NCBI GenBank assembly: GCA_030248295.1
Contig: JASANH010000072.1
Coordinates: 248,001-312,000, forward strand
DNA: 64,000 nucleotides
Source: Mesodorylaimus sp. YZB2_4
Taxonomy: Eukaryota; Nematoda; Enoplea; Dorylaimida; Dorylaimidae
Reading direction: 5' to 3'
In this document: piece by piece, positions 22,050-35,054 of the stretch
Numbering within the stretch: position 1 is the first letter of the stretch
Layout: each line of letters starts with the position of its first letter
Notes under the pieces: model-generated
Told to the model about the DNA's origin: nothing
What the model saw: the letters and a program-made list of their open reading frames with translations, nothing else
Databases searched by the model: none
Program-made: the position numbers and the translations under genes

Positions 22050-23001
22050 TTGGTTATGCGATTGGTTTCGGCGGATCGGCAGGTTGGGGATTCTGTCGCA
22101 CCTGTGCCAATTCTTGTCGGAGTCGTTGAATCGTGGCAACGTGCTCGCTGCCACGATTTGATTAACGACGAGCGTTTTGTCGTTGCATTTCGGTGACTTC
22201 ATAAGCGGCCAGTGACAGCTCGTTGTCTTATGCTTCACACCATTCAACCAGTGTCTCGCGTGGAGCTTGGGACAGATCGTCAGCAGGTGAAGGAGGCGGG
22301 ACGATCATCTGGCCTTGCACTAGCGGATCGGCAAACTGAACATGCCGTTGCTGAGGCTGTAAGCCAGCATTCAAAGATGCGGCTTTCTTATTGGCATTGT
22401 TGTTAGGGCGTGTCGTAGGATCGGCTAGCTGTTAGGTGTTCGTTGGGCGACCCCACGTCTGTGCACGAGCGTCGTACACTAGCCGCTGTCCCGTGACCGG
22501 GGTGTAGATACTTGACATCAAGAGGGATCATTAGATACTCGTATAAATCGACAAAAACCCCTCTGTCACTGATTACTACTTTGACGAACGGACGTCAAGC
22601 AGGTTGAACCCTTCTTGTGGCTACGGCGGGTCGTTGGCTCGTGGATCGGGATTCTGCTGCGCATAGGCAGGGCACACCGTGATAAGGTTGGCCTTAGGTT
22701 GCTGACCACCTTGGGCAGAGGAACGGATATCAGATTGCTTACTCTGCTCAGCTTTCGTTTTGGCTAACTCGGTCTGCATCGCCTGAAGTTGAGATTCAAG
22801 AATGGCGCGCTGCATACGATCTTGCTCGAATTTTGCTCGTTCTTTGGTCCATTGGTGCGCGCTCGTTGTTCGATCGTGTCGCGAATCGCTGTGGCGTCGC
22901 TGGTCAGTCAAATATACCCTGAACTCTTCATAATTTAATGGTGTAAAGAAACAGACGCTTCCTATTGGCATTTTCCTCATATAGTTTAGGAGGATCTTCA
23001 T
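22050..23001 (-). pseudogene. Unrecognised coiled-coil / Pro-Gln-rich coding relic
   Basis: The best frame, 22,621-23,001, gives 126 codons. It has an RVYLTDQRR segment, then a charged heptad-like stretch (ERAKFEQDRMQRAILE, then LQAMQTELAKTKAEQ) and a Pro/Gln tail. Further along the minus strand (22,050-22,430) another frame gives a PPPSPADD segment and IQRLRQELAQVRQNPQ, interrupted by two stops. The composition resembles a retroelement gag or linker region, but no zinc knuckle or other diagnostic motif is present. Function unknown. Confidence 0.35.
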
Positions 23002-23544
23002 CGAGAAACCTCAGAACTCCTAACAAGTGAATCCCTTCGCGGATTTAAATACAGATTTTTTCACCCATTCCTCTTGGTCCCCTACATAATGTACATGAGA
23101 AATCCTTACCGAGGGGGGCTGAATAAATTAGCGTAGTTACAGAATCGCTCCAAACTATCATACCCATTCCTTACCGTGGAGCCTGGATAGGGACCACAGC
23201 ATGCAAAGTTGCACAAAAACCTTCTCTTTATAAGGCTCTTATGAGAGCTTGATGGCGACATGAAGAACAATCATAAAAGTAAAAAAAATAGAAGTTTAAA
23301 GGAGACAGATTTGGCTATGAAGGATTATATGTATACAGTAAGGTAGCCCTTCCTTCTACGCGCAAAGCCAGTTTATACTTGGAATGAGGCATGACCTAAA
23401 CACGCTAATGCCTTAAAAATAATAACTCTGATCACGAGACAAGAAATAATCATTAGAGGATGTGAGCACATTGTCTCTATTTATCGTCGCCAATGTTCGA
23501 GAAAATGCGCGGATTTTTATGATTTAGCTCAAGCTGCTTTTATC
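23002..23544. other. Intergenic, no gene recognised
   Basis: Nothing recognised on either strand. Confidence 0.35.
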
Positions 23545-23675
23545 GGCGTACGCATTAAATGTATTGTGTACAAGCCAGTTTGCGTACGCGTACATGCGTA
23601 CACCGGTTTAAATGCGTATTCGTATGCGTTTGCGTATACGCATCCAAATTTCAATACGACACCAACTGTGGACAA
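23545..23675 (+). repeat. Interspersed repeat rich in GCGTATAC, copy 2
   Basis: Contains GCGTACGCGTACATGCGTAC and GCGTATACGCATCCAAATTT, matching 51,050-51,160 in the same orientation and 7,650-7,735 in the opposite one. Confidence 0.65.
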
Positions 23676-24948
23676 AACAAGTCACACGAAGGAGAGACAG
23701 GCTCCTCCTGCATCAACACCAAGAATGTCAGACAGGCCTAACAAAAGACGAGATCGACATCAACTTCCTTACAGCACCGTTTTTTTCTCGTCATTTTTAG
23801 TCTTGATGTAGTTACAAAGCTTCACCAAAGTCGGATTCAACATATCGGCCGGAAAGAGAACGACCACGTTCTCTATCCCCTGAAGGTTCACAAGTTCCTG
23901 CTGTCACTGGAAGCAGAGATACTGCAACTTACCTTGCTCATTCATGCATGCCGTTCTCCTCAGAGTTGATCCAACTGACAGAGCCATTCGGCGAATCAGC
24001 GTCACGATGCATCGAACTCGAAGAACTTGGCGACGGACTAATGTAATCACCCAACAGTAACTTGCTTTGACGTCTATTGCGCCATGCACTTATCTTCCTT
24101 CTTCAAAAACTTTAGCTGTGATGACAAGCTTGAAACTTACCCTAGTGGGGCCAGCCGCATTCGAAATTCCCCTTATTTTCGAATTACATTCATTACTTTC
24201 GAGCCGAAACTTCCTCTTTTAACTTTGGGGCAAATAAGTTTTCTTGTTTGAAAATAGGGAAAAGGACAAATTACTAAGTGATAACAACCAGCCGACTGCG
24301 CGCGACGGCTGTGCACATCAAAATCGAACGATAAGGCGGATCGATGGTAAGCCCGTCTGTTTTTCGGAAGAAGCCCTGGCCATGGGGACTGTGTTCAGTC
24401 AGCCCTTACTCACAGTGCTCGAAAGAAGCTCTCTAAGCGACACTTTCTCCACATCTTGGTAAATCGGACCTAAATCCTTTGTTAGTCAGCACTGTTGTCG
24501 TCGGCACGTCATATAAAATTTAGCGCTCGCTGCCCACGCATCCCGTCAGCTATTCAGTAATGGTAGTAGCGGTAGCAGGTACCATCACTGAATGGCTGAA
24601 TGTGGAGAAGGTGCGAAAATCATGCCCCAGTTTCGAAGACAAAAGCTAATCAGGTAGACATGGTGACAAGGAGATAATGTCCAACAGTTGTCAAGGAGGA
24701 GCTTCTGAAAAATTAACATTCAGTCGAATGCTGACATCCTCACACAATTTCTGTACTCGCATCGGGAAAGAGCTAGAAAGGCGGTTGGTTGCGACTAACC
24801 AGAGGCCTTATCGGTGCATTGATCGATCGAGAGCCACTAGTCATCTCCCAACTATTAAGGCGATGCGTTTGTATCTTCTCATTCAATCTAGTTTGCTGTC
24901 AATGCTTGCACCATCACGATCAGTCGAAGGGCAGTGCTTATTGTTCTG
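23676..24948. other. Intergenic upstream of receptor gene 1
   Basis: Short frames only. A small inverted repeat (TTCAGTAATGGTA with TACCATCACTGAA, about 24,553-24,595) could form a hairpin. Similarity to the 41-kb locus begins abruptly at 24,949. Confidence 0.4.
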
Positions 24949-25090
24949 AGATTCTTGATAAAGTTTGTGACCCAGAGGATTTTAATCATTTTTGTGTGTG
25001 CAGTAGACAAACTGTACGAGGACTGTGAGAGGGGTTCACGCGTGACCGATCCGACAGAAGTGGCTCACGGATCCATGGGCTAATTCCAGC
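24949..25090 (+). promoter_or_regulatory. Conserved 5' leader of receptor gene 1
   Basis: Nearly identical to 41,107-41,257. Both carry GTGTGTGCAG followed by TAGACAAACTG, a good splice acceptor (at 25,002 here) that could close a 5'-UTR intron or take a trans-spliced leader. Both also carry a minimal upstream ORF, ATG GGC TAA (25,075-25,083), just before the signal-peptide ATG. No TATA element was identified. Confidence 0.5.
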
Positions 25091-28000
25091 ATGATACAAG
25101 TTCAAAGCAACATGATCAGATTTCTTGCGGTTGGCGTGGTGATATTTTTGATCAGTGACTCTGGCGAAGCTTGTAAGTGTTGTTTAAAATAGAGCACTTT
25201 TATCACAACGAGAGCAATTACAGAAAGACCATAAAACTTGTGTCCCCACTCACTTGTCACAGTCATACCCTATAAAACGCAATAGCTCTCACTTTTGCTG
25301 GGTGGTAAATAAATATGTTATGTTGGAAGATATATTTATTTCACATATTTTTCGACCTTCCAAACTCCCAAACTCGCCCATCCAAAAGTTGTAATAGTTG
25401 TTGTGATAGGGGCCTCAGGGCGTTCAAACTATTTGCATAATACAGTACATCTAATGTGCTCCGAATGCACAGACTTTTTGATATTATGTCTGTAAGGACC
25501 AGGATGAGACTGACAATTTATGTTCATGTTCCTGTTTTACCACATCACCAAACGCTTATGCGCACTCGAGGGCGAAGGAACACATTTTATCCGAAATTAT
25601 TCATGTACAGGCCCGTGAGTCGAACACTCGCCCATAACTGCGCGCCTGGCGTGAGAGGCAGACACCTACCACACACGAAGCCACGAAGACTCGTGTGGCC
25701 GATTCTACTCAACATAAGTCTCATTGTCAGTAGGTTGGCATGGTAGCTCTGAAGGAATAAGCTAGCATCGACACTCAGGCTGCGCCTCCTGACTTCACAC
25801 CAAGCATCACCCAGCTGCCTCGTACTGGATCTTTTTTTTCATTTTTCCCACGAACCCTCCTCTCGAACCGAGCCCTCAGTAAGTAATAAATTGGGTACAT
25901 CACTCACATGCTACCTCACTTGGCGCTTAGCCAGTGGCCGAACAGAATCATTAGGGCCCTATCGGTTGGCACCGCGTAGGCTGACTCATTGATCGAGCCT
26001 GACTCGGATCAAAACAATAATCTGACAGCAGGTGATGCACTGTATAGAATAGCAACTCTCTTTAGCTTCGAGACAACAACAAAAGCCCGCTCTAACAAAA
26101 CTCATTTATTTCGGTTTTGCTTGACAGGTTTTTTCTCTTTTTGCGCACAGGTAACGCCACGAATGTATGCGCTGGAAACCAAACCACAATCACCTACATG
26201 TACAACGATATCTGCTACCTGATTAACTTGGATGATGTAGACCAATGGAGGGGATTGACCAAACGCTGCCCGATCCTCACTGCTGGATATTCCAGACCCG
26301 CCATATTTAAAACTACAAACGACTATCTCAATGTCATTTCAAACCTACGGCAAAAAATGAATGCAAGCAAAACCGCTAATAATTTGGTCTGGTTGGGAGC
26401 TCTTACCGAATCTAAACCACCGAGTCGGTTGTCGGATTTTTGCTGGAAGGTTAATGGAGAGAATATTGATGGAGCACAGGTCACGACAGAGGCTATTCCA
26501 GTAAATACGTCAATCGTGGCTGGCGGTCCTCCATATGCTCTGGCTGCTGATCCATTCGACCCATTCAATTTTTACGCAGTGATGGTAACTGAAGGAAATA
26601 AGGACAGAAAGTTTCCCATGATTTGCGAATTGGGTATGGGATTTTATGACTTGACAAAATCGCGAAAATTTTTTATTTTTCATTGCAGGCTGCGGTCTGA
26701 GAGAGATGAATTGTCCACTAAACTCAGACTCATGTGGTGGAAAAGCATGTCTGTTTGGAAAAGCTGATATCACAATGACATCGACCAACTCAACGACTCA
26801 AACGACCTCCATGAGTAGCACTACAGAAAGCACGCAATCAACAAGCACATCTACAATAAGTACTGTTGATGCTACAATCTCGACAACTTCAGTCAAAGTG
26901 TCCAGCCCCTCATTAATCACCAGCATCTACCGAACAACCTCTCTAAATGGTATGACAACTGAGAGTCCAGCATCAACAACCACATCCACTACAAGTACTG
27001 CTAATGACACAACTTCGACTACATCAGGCACATTGCCGAACCCTTCAACGATCAGTAAAATCGGCCAAAGGACCTCAACGACCAGCAAAACAACAGAAAG
27101 CCTGCCATCAACAAGCACGTCTCCGATGAGCACTGTTGATGCAACAATTCCAACAACTTCATTCGAAGTGTCCAGCCCTTCATTGATCACCAGCATTTAC
27201 CAAACAACCTCTCTAAATAGTATGACAACTAAGAGTCCGGCATCAACAACCACATCCACTACGAGCACTGCTAACGACACAACTTCGACTACTTCAGTCC
27301 CATTGTCAAACCCTCCAACGATCACTAGCGTCAACCAAACGGTGTCACCAAGCAGTACAAAAACTGAGAGTCCTCATTCAACAAGCACATTCACCGCAAG
27401 CGCTGCTGATGCAACAACTTCAACACCTCTAGTCGCATTGTCAAACCCTACAACGATCACGAGCATCAGCCAAACCACCTCCACGAGCAGCATAACATTG
27501 GGGAGCCCACCATCAACAAGCACATCTACAATAAGTTCTGTTGATGCAACAATTTTGACAACTTCAGTCGGAGTGTCTAGCCCTTCATTGATCACCAGCG
27601 TCTACCAAACTGCCTCATTGAGTAGTATGACAACTGAGAGTCCAGCATCAACAATGACATCCACCACGGGCACTGCTGCTGGCACACCTTCGACTATTGC
27701 AGTCATATTGTCGAACCCTTCAACGATCACTAGCGTTGACCAAACGGCGTCACCAATCAGTACAAAAACTAAAAATCTTCATTCAACAAGCACATTTACC
27801 ACAAGCGCTGCTCGTGCAACAACTTCCACACCTCTAGTCGCATTGTCAAACCCTACAACGATCACGAGCATCAGCCAAACCTCCTCCACGAACAGCATAA
27901 AAATGGGGAGCTCACCATCAACAAGCACATCTACAATTAAATCTGTTGATGCCACAATTCCGACAACCTCAGTCGAAGTGTCTAGCCCTTCATTGATCAC

Positions 28001-31000
28001 CAGCATCTACCAAACCGCCTCATTGAGTAGTATGACAACTGAGAGTCCAGCATCAACAATGACATCCACTACGGGCACTGCTGCTGGCACACCTTCGACT
28101 ATTGCAGTCATATTGTCGAACCCTTCAACGATCACTAGCGTTGACCAAACGGCGTCACCAAGCAGAACAAAAACTGGAAGTCTTCATTCAACAAGCGCAT
28201 TTACCACAAGCGCTGCTGATGCAACAACTTCAACACCTTTAGTCGCATTGTCAAACCCTGCAACGATCACTCGCATCAGCCAAACCACCTCCACGAACAG
28301 CATAAAAATGGGGAGCTCACCATCAACAAGCACATCTACAATTAAATCTGTTGATGCCACAATTCCGACAACCTCAGTCGAAGTGTCTAGCCCTTCATTG
28401 ATCACCAGCATCTACCAAACCGCCTCATTGAGTAGTATGACAACTGAGAGTCCAGCATCAACAACCAAATCCACTACGAGCACCGCTAATGACACAACTT
28501 CTTCTACTTCAGTCACATTTCCAAACCCTTCAATGATCACTAGCGTTGACCAAACGGCGTCACCAAGCAGTAAGAGTCTTTCTCCAACAAGCACATCCAC
28601 TATGAGCGCCGCTGATGCAGCAACTTTGACACCTTTAGTCACATTTCACAACTCATCAATCACTAGCATGGGACAATCGGCCTCACTGAGCAGTAAGACA
28701 CATGAGAGCCCACCATCAACAAGCATATCCACTATGAGTGCTGTTGATGCCACAATTTCGACCACCTCAGACACAGTGTGGAGCCCGTCAACGATCCCTA
28801 GCATCGACCAAACAACCACTGTGAGCAATAAAACAACAGAGAACCCGCCATCGACAATCATAACCACTATAAGCGCTGCTGATTCAACAACTTTGAGTAC
28901 TTCAGCCACAGTGCCGAGAACTTCATTGATCACAAGCATCTACCAAATGGCCTCACTGAGTGGTATGACAACTGAGAGTCAAGCATCAACAATGACATCC
29001 AATACGAGCACTGCTGCTGACGCACCTTCGACTATTTCAGTCATATTGTCGAACCCTTCAACGATCGCCATGAGCAGCTTAACAACAGAAAGCTCACCAT
29101 CAACAAGCACCTCTACAATAAGTACTGTCGACTCCACAATTTCGACATTTTCAGTCGGAGTGTCCAACCCTTCAATGATCGCTAGTATCGACCAAGCTGC
29201 CCAGCTAAGTAGTACCACCACTGAGAGTCCGACATCAACAAGCACATTCACCATGAGCGCCGCTGATGCCACAACTTTAGCTTATTCAGTCGTTGTGTCA
29301 AGCCCCGCAATAATCACTAGCCTTGACCAAACTGCCGAGCCGAGTAGTGCTACCACTGAAAGTCCGCCATCAACAAGCACATTCACCATGAGCGCCGCTA
29401 ATGCCACAACTTTGGCCGATTTAGTCACTGTGTCAAGCCCTTTAATCACTGCTAGCATCGACCAAACCGCCCAGCCGAGTAGTACCACCACTGATAGTTC
29501 ACCATTAACAAGCACATTCACCATGAGCGCTGCTGATGCCTTAACTTCAGCCAATTCAGTCACTGTGTCAAGCCCTGCGATAATCAGTGGTATTGACCAA
29601 TCGACCATACTGAGCCACCAAGTTACAACAAACATTAACAAGCAACAGCCAACAAGTAAGAGTCCACCATCAATAAAAACATCTACCATGGGCGCTGCTA
29701 ATGCCACAACTTTGGTAGATTTAGTCACTGTGTCAAGCCCTTCAATGACCTCAATCATTGACAAGGATGACAAAAGCAAAACAACAGGAAGTCCTTTACT
29801 GATAAGCTCATCCAGTATGACTGCTGGTGGTGGAACCGCTTTAGTCACTGTGTCAAACTTCTCAACGATCACTAGCATCAACCTAAGAGCCTTGGCGAAC
29901 AGCACGAAAACTGAGAGTCCATCATCAAAAAGCGCATCCACTATGACTGCTGCTGCTACCATTGCACATTCATCACGATTGCTGTCGTTGCCAGCAGCCA
30001 CAAGTGTTAGCGACCTTGTATACTCAATGTTATCAGAAGAAGCCGCTTCCCCCAGAATTACAACAACTTCAAGCCTCGTCTCTTCTGCTCCTCATACAAG
30101 CTCTCCCGCTCAAACCTCACCTGTCCCCAATATATCCTCCCAAACACGTCCTCCAGCTCGGTCGACGTCAAGTGCGAGTTATATCCTTACTGCTACGACT
30201 TTAAATGATGCACTTCCGACTTCAAAACCACGCATTCCTGTTTCTACTTTTACTGTTCCTCCCAAAATTACAACAGCGTTTGCATTACCTACAGCAAACT
30301 TAGCACAAAGAGGCAAAAGCATTTCGACCACTTACACAACATCTTCGATTGAGGTACCAACGCCAACTTCGGCATTAATTTCCATGAATCCGCCAGTGTC
30401 CAAAACTAAACTGAGTAGCTTTGTCAATTCTACAACGTCGTCAAGCCTAGATTCGGCAACCGTTTTGCTCACAAACCACGCCATGATACCTGCGGAAACA
30501 TTTGACATCATTCCCTCCATAGTGACCAATCCCCAGACGATCGGGAGTGACAAAACTATCGGCACGACTTCCTCTACTTCAACCTCTAGTGCCACAACAT
30601 TGCGCACTGCGGGCACTTCTAGCAAAACTCTATCCTCTTCAACCTCTGTCGCCCGAACGACTGTTCCTGCAGGCACTTTAACGAGTAGCGCAGCTTCACC
30701 CAGTACAATAACCGACGCCTCGACAAAATCGAATAAAAAGCTACCTAGCCCAAAATCCACACCCTTATTGCCAGTAACATCGCCAGCTGCTTCATCACTG
30801 ATAGCAGCTACGCCCGCACTGACGATCTCTTCGCCAGTTGCCCTAACTAGCGAATTAATCCTTTCAATGATCCATTCATTGCCAGCAACCGATGCAAACG
30901 CAGAAGAAAAATTCGCATCCGCATTCGAATATTTTAACGAGAGTTCAGCCCAGGTGCTAATACATACGACAGCATCTCCAAAAAGTGTGATCAAGCAAGC

Positions 31001-33070
31001 AAGCACAGACCAAACAAAGATGGCAATTAACACAGGTTACACTGTGGGCAGTGCCAGTTATCAGCCACCTCGCACGCCCGCCAGCTTCTTCGAGGCAACC
31101 AGCCGCATACATCAAAAAGATGAAGACCAGATTTCCAAAACAGCATCATGGAGCATGTTCGAAGAAAATCCTGTTACGAAATTCCCAACTCCTACGACTG
31201 AAAAATATCGAAAAACTGAAATGCCGTCATCTTCTAGTAACAAAATAGCCTCATCAATGGGACAAGTGACTGACATTTCACCATATTCGGCGGATACAGC
31301 TGAGGCAACCACTGCAGTGGCAGCACGTACGGCTCATACGAGCGCAATGACTGCAGTCAATGATCAATGTAACTGGCTGTTGATCCATGCCTTCATCCTT
31401 CTTCACCACGAAACCTTTGATTTTAGGGTTTTGCGATAGCATCGAGTGGGGAGGATACAGCGCATGCAATGCAGAATGCGGGTATTCAGTGAAAATTCGA
31501 CAAAGAAAGCGGACTGCCTTCGTGGGCCTTAATGTTAACTGCCCAAACGAGACAATTGTCTGTGATGTCCAGCCTTGCGTAAGTGCCAAGAACGTATGGA
31601 ATATGCAGAACATGATGTTCAGATATTTCCAGAATCCGATGAGTCACGTCGAAATAATTGTCAGCGATGTCATGATGAATATCGGATGCATATGGATTCT
31701 GGTCAGCCTGGCTTTGGCGATAGTATCTTACTTCACTCTCAGGTAAATCGAGAGGGGTCTCCCGAACACCCATGAGTAAAGGTGTTATCAGATAACCTGA
31801 CAGGACCTTGAGGTGACTTTACGAGCAGCTCACAATAATGTATAAGCATTTTTTTGCTGATCTCGAAAACTAAGATTATGATCTTTTTGCACACTGACTG
31901 CACAGAAAATCAGAGAATTTGATGATGCTGCTAAATACTGTATACTCAAAAAAATTAAACTTGGTGGCTCATTTTATAATTGCTTTCGTATAAACAGCAA
32001 AGAAAAAGGATTCATGACAAATACGACAGAAGTACATGAAAATGTCATGCAGCATGGTGAATTTTTAGACATCATTATTTTTTGCAAGTTGTTCAAGTCA
32101 ATCAGGACATCAGCCTCTTCATGGCTCATCTGCTCGTTTCATTTTTGTCGATAAGGAACGATCGCCGTTACAGCCATGTTAGTCGCTACGTGACTATGAA
32201 ATTTTTTAATCGACATGAGCCCAAAATAACTTTCTGACTCTTTCTTTATTCTAGACTGTTTGCAAGCTGGCAGCCCTCGGCTTGCAGTATTTCTTCTCAG
32301 TCACATTTACACTGCAGGGCATTGAGGCCTTGCACATCTACACTGTCCTAACCGATGTGGTTGTGTCAGACCAGGCCTTGTTCAGCCCAAAACGAGCGAT
32401 GGCAGTTGCGTGGGGTGCGTAGAAACCTGCTGATCAAATTCAAGCTTCTTGTTAATTGACTTCTGAACGCCCATTTCAGGTGTCCCAGCTATTATAACTG
32501 GGGTGACAGGGTCGGTAGCCTTCGATAGACTTATGTCCAGCTTCTCGTAAGTCTTTTTCGTGTTCATCAAACAAGCTCTCGCAATATTTTTCCGCCCAGG
32601 TGCTGGATTAATTTGGGAGATACAGTTTTCCTGGCCACTTTTGTGTCCATTGCTGTTGTGGCTTTGCCGACTGTAATTATTTTGGAAGCCACTGGACATG
32701 GGAGAACTAAGAGAGAGACGGCTGTAGTTACATCATGCAGGTACATAAATTTGTTCCATTTTAAAAACTGTCGGTCAGATTATGCGCTGGTAATTCTAGA
32801 GTTGCGCATGGTGGGCTTTGCGCAGTATTCGGGGCCCAGTTCGCATCATGGGTTATGTCCGCCACAGCAATTTATTACCAGCGAATTTACATGTTTGCGA
32901 CAGTTTTTGGACTCAACGCCGCATCGGGAGTATTTATCTTTACTTATCACGTATTTTCGAACAAAAATGTATGCACTTCGATGCTTTTTGCAAAACTCCT
33001 TCTTATTTCTTTGTCTTTTTAGGCCCGTATTTTAGCCCGAAAGATGTTCAATTGGATTAGAATGCGTTAG
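25091..33070 (+). CDS. Receptor gene 1: lectin-like / mucin / TSP1 / 7TM (class B GPCR-like), about 2,066 aa
   Basis: My exon model, all GT-AG with consistent phases: 25091-25172, 26151-26633, 26689-31368, 31427-31578, 31633-31742, 32069-32177, 32255-32414, 32480-32546, 32600-32740, 32800-32968, 33023-33070 (TAG). Exon 1 is a signal peptide (FLAVGVVIFLI, GEA then Cys). Exon 2 (residues about 28-188) is C-type-lectin-like: five Cys, NNLVWLGAL, FCWKV, FPMICELG; no EPN/QPD or WND calcium motif. Exon 3 holds a 4-Cys box (CGLREMNC, CGGKACLFG) and a Ser/Thr mucin stalk. Exon 4 is a TSP1 repeat (EWGGYSACNAECGYS). Exons 5-10 give seven helices with class B hallmarks: Cys at the start of TM3, WGVP in TM4, CW before TM5, LNAASGVFIF in TM7. 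The cytoplasmic tail is only about 16 residues. No GAIN/GPS module lies between TSP1 and TM1. It is probably a cell-surface receptor; its ligand is unknown. Confidence 0.85.
25540..25692 (-). repeat. tRNA-derived SINE in intron 1 of receptor gene 1
   Basis: The minus-strand head has GTCTGCCTCTCACG (a tRNA-Glu-like anticodon arm) and a B-box-like GTGTTCGACTC. The body shares TGTGTTCCTT and a GAGTGCGC block with the SINE at 34,140-34,316. It is absent from the 41-kb and 56-kb copies of the locus, so it inserted after duplication or was lost there. Confidence 0.65.
25832..26075 (-). repeat. Truncated solo LTR (BEL-type family) in intron 1 of gene 1
   Basis: Matches the LTR at 54,020-54,338 and the solo LTR at 56,322-56,858: CATTTTTCCCAC, ACATCACTCACATGCT, GTGGCCGAACAGA, and the terminal TTCGAGACA. 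The first 75 or so bases and about 300 bp of flank present in the 56-kb copy are deleted here. Confidence 0.75.
26790..30050 (+). repeat. Mucin-type tandem repeats of gene 1 (45-aa units)
   Basis: About 24 degenerate 135-bp units lie in frame within exon 3. The consensus protein unit starts S(N/S)PS(T/L)ITS and carries DAT(I/T)(S/P)T near its end. A 405-bp higher-order repeat (three units) is tandemly repeated across about 27,300-28,480, with very similar copies. The long minus-strand open frames here (for example 29,282-30,001) are by-products of the codon composition. The stalk is rich in potential O-glycosylation sites. Confidence 0.92.
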
Positions 33071-34139
33071 AGGTGACTCTATTTTCAGTTGCCAGCTCAC
33101 TCATTTGTGTAGTAAGCGAACCTTTCTCACATAGAAATTCAACGAGAAGCAGGCGCGGAGGAAAAAATATGCGAATGATATTCACGCTGAGGAAAACGCC
33201 GGAGTAAAAAAGATATGTATGCTGTCATGCACCTAGCATTTTTTATCCATAAAGACTAACCACTGTGTGAAAACTAGTTTACGCACTTCGCGTTGTGATG
33301 CTATTTTTGGCACCTGCTGCGGTTATTTGCTTTAGTAAAGCAGTCGAATGTGTAATCGCCAGTCGTCATGTGCTTTAGCTGGGCAGCCTAATGGTGATCC
33401 GCTAAATGCCGCTAATGGCCCGCAGTTTCTGAATGGCCTTAGGAAAGAATTTGGCGTTTGCCTATCGAGTTACATGCCACGAACAAGTTTAAATATATTT
33501 GACCGTATCTTTGCTTCCCCAGATCAACATGGAGCTTGAGTTCATTCCCTGAACGCTTCATGGACAGGGGAAAGTACAGAAAATACATCAAGTTTTAAAT
33601 TATGTTGAGGCTAACTTTTTTGAATCAGTGTCGGATTTTCCCTCAGCTTGTTGGTCGGCCTCGAACAATATCTCGCAGACGGCTGGCCTAATCGCAAAAT
33701 CGCTCTTCTCCCTTTTAATGCTGTCATTTATACCAAAAGTTTGACGATACTTAAAGGTGACCTAAAGTTAGCAGACTGAGTTCAGAAAATTAAATATCAG
33801 TAAACAATCAACATGTGCGCACGCGAACACTGACGTCCAGAATTTTGCGATTCGGTTGAAGTATTGGTGATTCCGCAAAGTCTGTTTTGCTGCGTGGGCA
33901 TTTTCAGGGCCCACCGGTTCGGCTTCGACCCAAAAGTTGGCGCACACAATCGAAGCAGCTTTGACGAACATCCTCGGGTACCTGAAAAGAGTAGAAATGC
34001 CTGTAATCAATACAGCTGCTTTTGAATAACACTGATGAGCAAGGCCGTCAATGTGTTTGTACAGCCGTAGAGATATGGATGAATTATCAAAGAAGCGTTA
34101 AATTTTTTTGCGGCTCCAGCTTTATTCTAGCGCAGACTC
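33071..34139. other. 3' flank of receptor gene 1
   Basis: The first 320 bp or so are nearly identical to the 3' flank of gene 2 (63,522-63,840), marking the right edge of the duplicated block near 33,390. Beyond that nothing was recognised. Confidence 0.55.
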
Positions 34140-34316
34140 AGCGCGCAGCGACTGCTTGATGTCATGTTATGTCATACTTCATCCATAGCCAAGCACTATA
34201 CAGCGCACTAGAGGGATAAGGAACACATATTTGACAATCATTTTGTACCGCGGCGAGAGTCGAACCCTTCCCTGTAAGTGAGAGGCAGACGCCTTACCCA
34301 CTAGGCCACGACCCCA
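34140..34316 (-). repeat. tRNA-Glu-derived SINE
   Basis: On the minus strand: GTGGCCTAGTGGGTAAGGCG (A box), GTCTGCCTCTCACTTACAG (anticodon arm, CTC), GGGTTCGACTC (B box). A body with GTATAGTGCT, ATGAAGTATGACATAAC and CATGACATC follows. The body matches the plus-strand SINE at 43,074-43,225. Acceptor ends do not pair well, so it is not a working tRNA gene. Confidence 0.8.
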
Positions 34317-35045
34317 GTAATGTTACTAGTAGAGTGATTGGCGGAGGAAAGGAAAACCATATAAGCATTACCAATCACGCTTCAGCAGACCTCTCCATCA
34401 TTGACCTAAGCAGTCCTCTCCATCATTGACTGCGATATTGAGGTAATGAACCGGATCGAAAAAGATGGGTCGGCTCCTGAAAGTAATTATAATCCCACAC
34501 TGAGCCACACTTTTGGTTCAGGTAATTACTGGTTACCGATAGCTCAGGGAGAAGGGGATCTCAGGGAGCAGCGCGTCGCGTTGCGGGCGAAGACAGTTTG
34601 AAAAAGGGCTTCGAGTGTAAAGGTACGTGTTAGGATGCCAGAAAAGAACATAGATACAACTGGATGGGAGTCCAAAAGTAAACAGCAGTATCCTACCTCA
34701 ACACCAGGTTGCTCTTCCTCGCACATCTCACGATCAGTCAGAGACACAGTGTGACTAGTATATATATGTGTATTGCACTATACTGTAGGCGCTATCTATG
34801 CCATTGTTTAGTAGTTGGTAGAAGTTTTGATGTTTTTCGGGAATTGGCACCGAGCGGATAGTTGGTTAGTCATTAAACGATGTTCACTCGATGACCAGTT
34901 TTTGTGCAGATGAAACAGCGGCCCTTTAATTGCTTCTTGCGCGCTTCAAACGTGTTGAATTTCTTTCATTCATCTGACCAGTGCGATCGTTGGCAGTAGA
35001 TGCATTTGTTTGAACTTTCGCGGCTGGCTGAAGTTTTGGCCCCCA
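34317..35045. other. Intergenic, no gene recognised
   Basis: No recognisable coding or repeat structure. Confidence 0.35.
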
Positions 35046-35054
35046 GGCGAAAAG

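Noticed and set aside
26323-28411. CRISPR-like regular repeats
   Set aside because: The periodicity is a translated tandem repeat inside a eukaryotic exon; there are no unique spacers between conserved palindromic repeats.
26927-30001. Long minus-strand open frames opposite the mucin exon of gene 1 (up to 239 codons)
   Set aside because: They repeat with the period of the stalk and consist of Val/Leu-rich antisense of Thr/Ser codons; they are shadows of the coding repeat.
34250-34316. Functional tRNA-Glu gene
   Set aside because: Internal promoter boxes and anticodon arm are good, but the acceptor strands do not pair and a SINE body follows.
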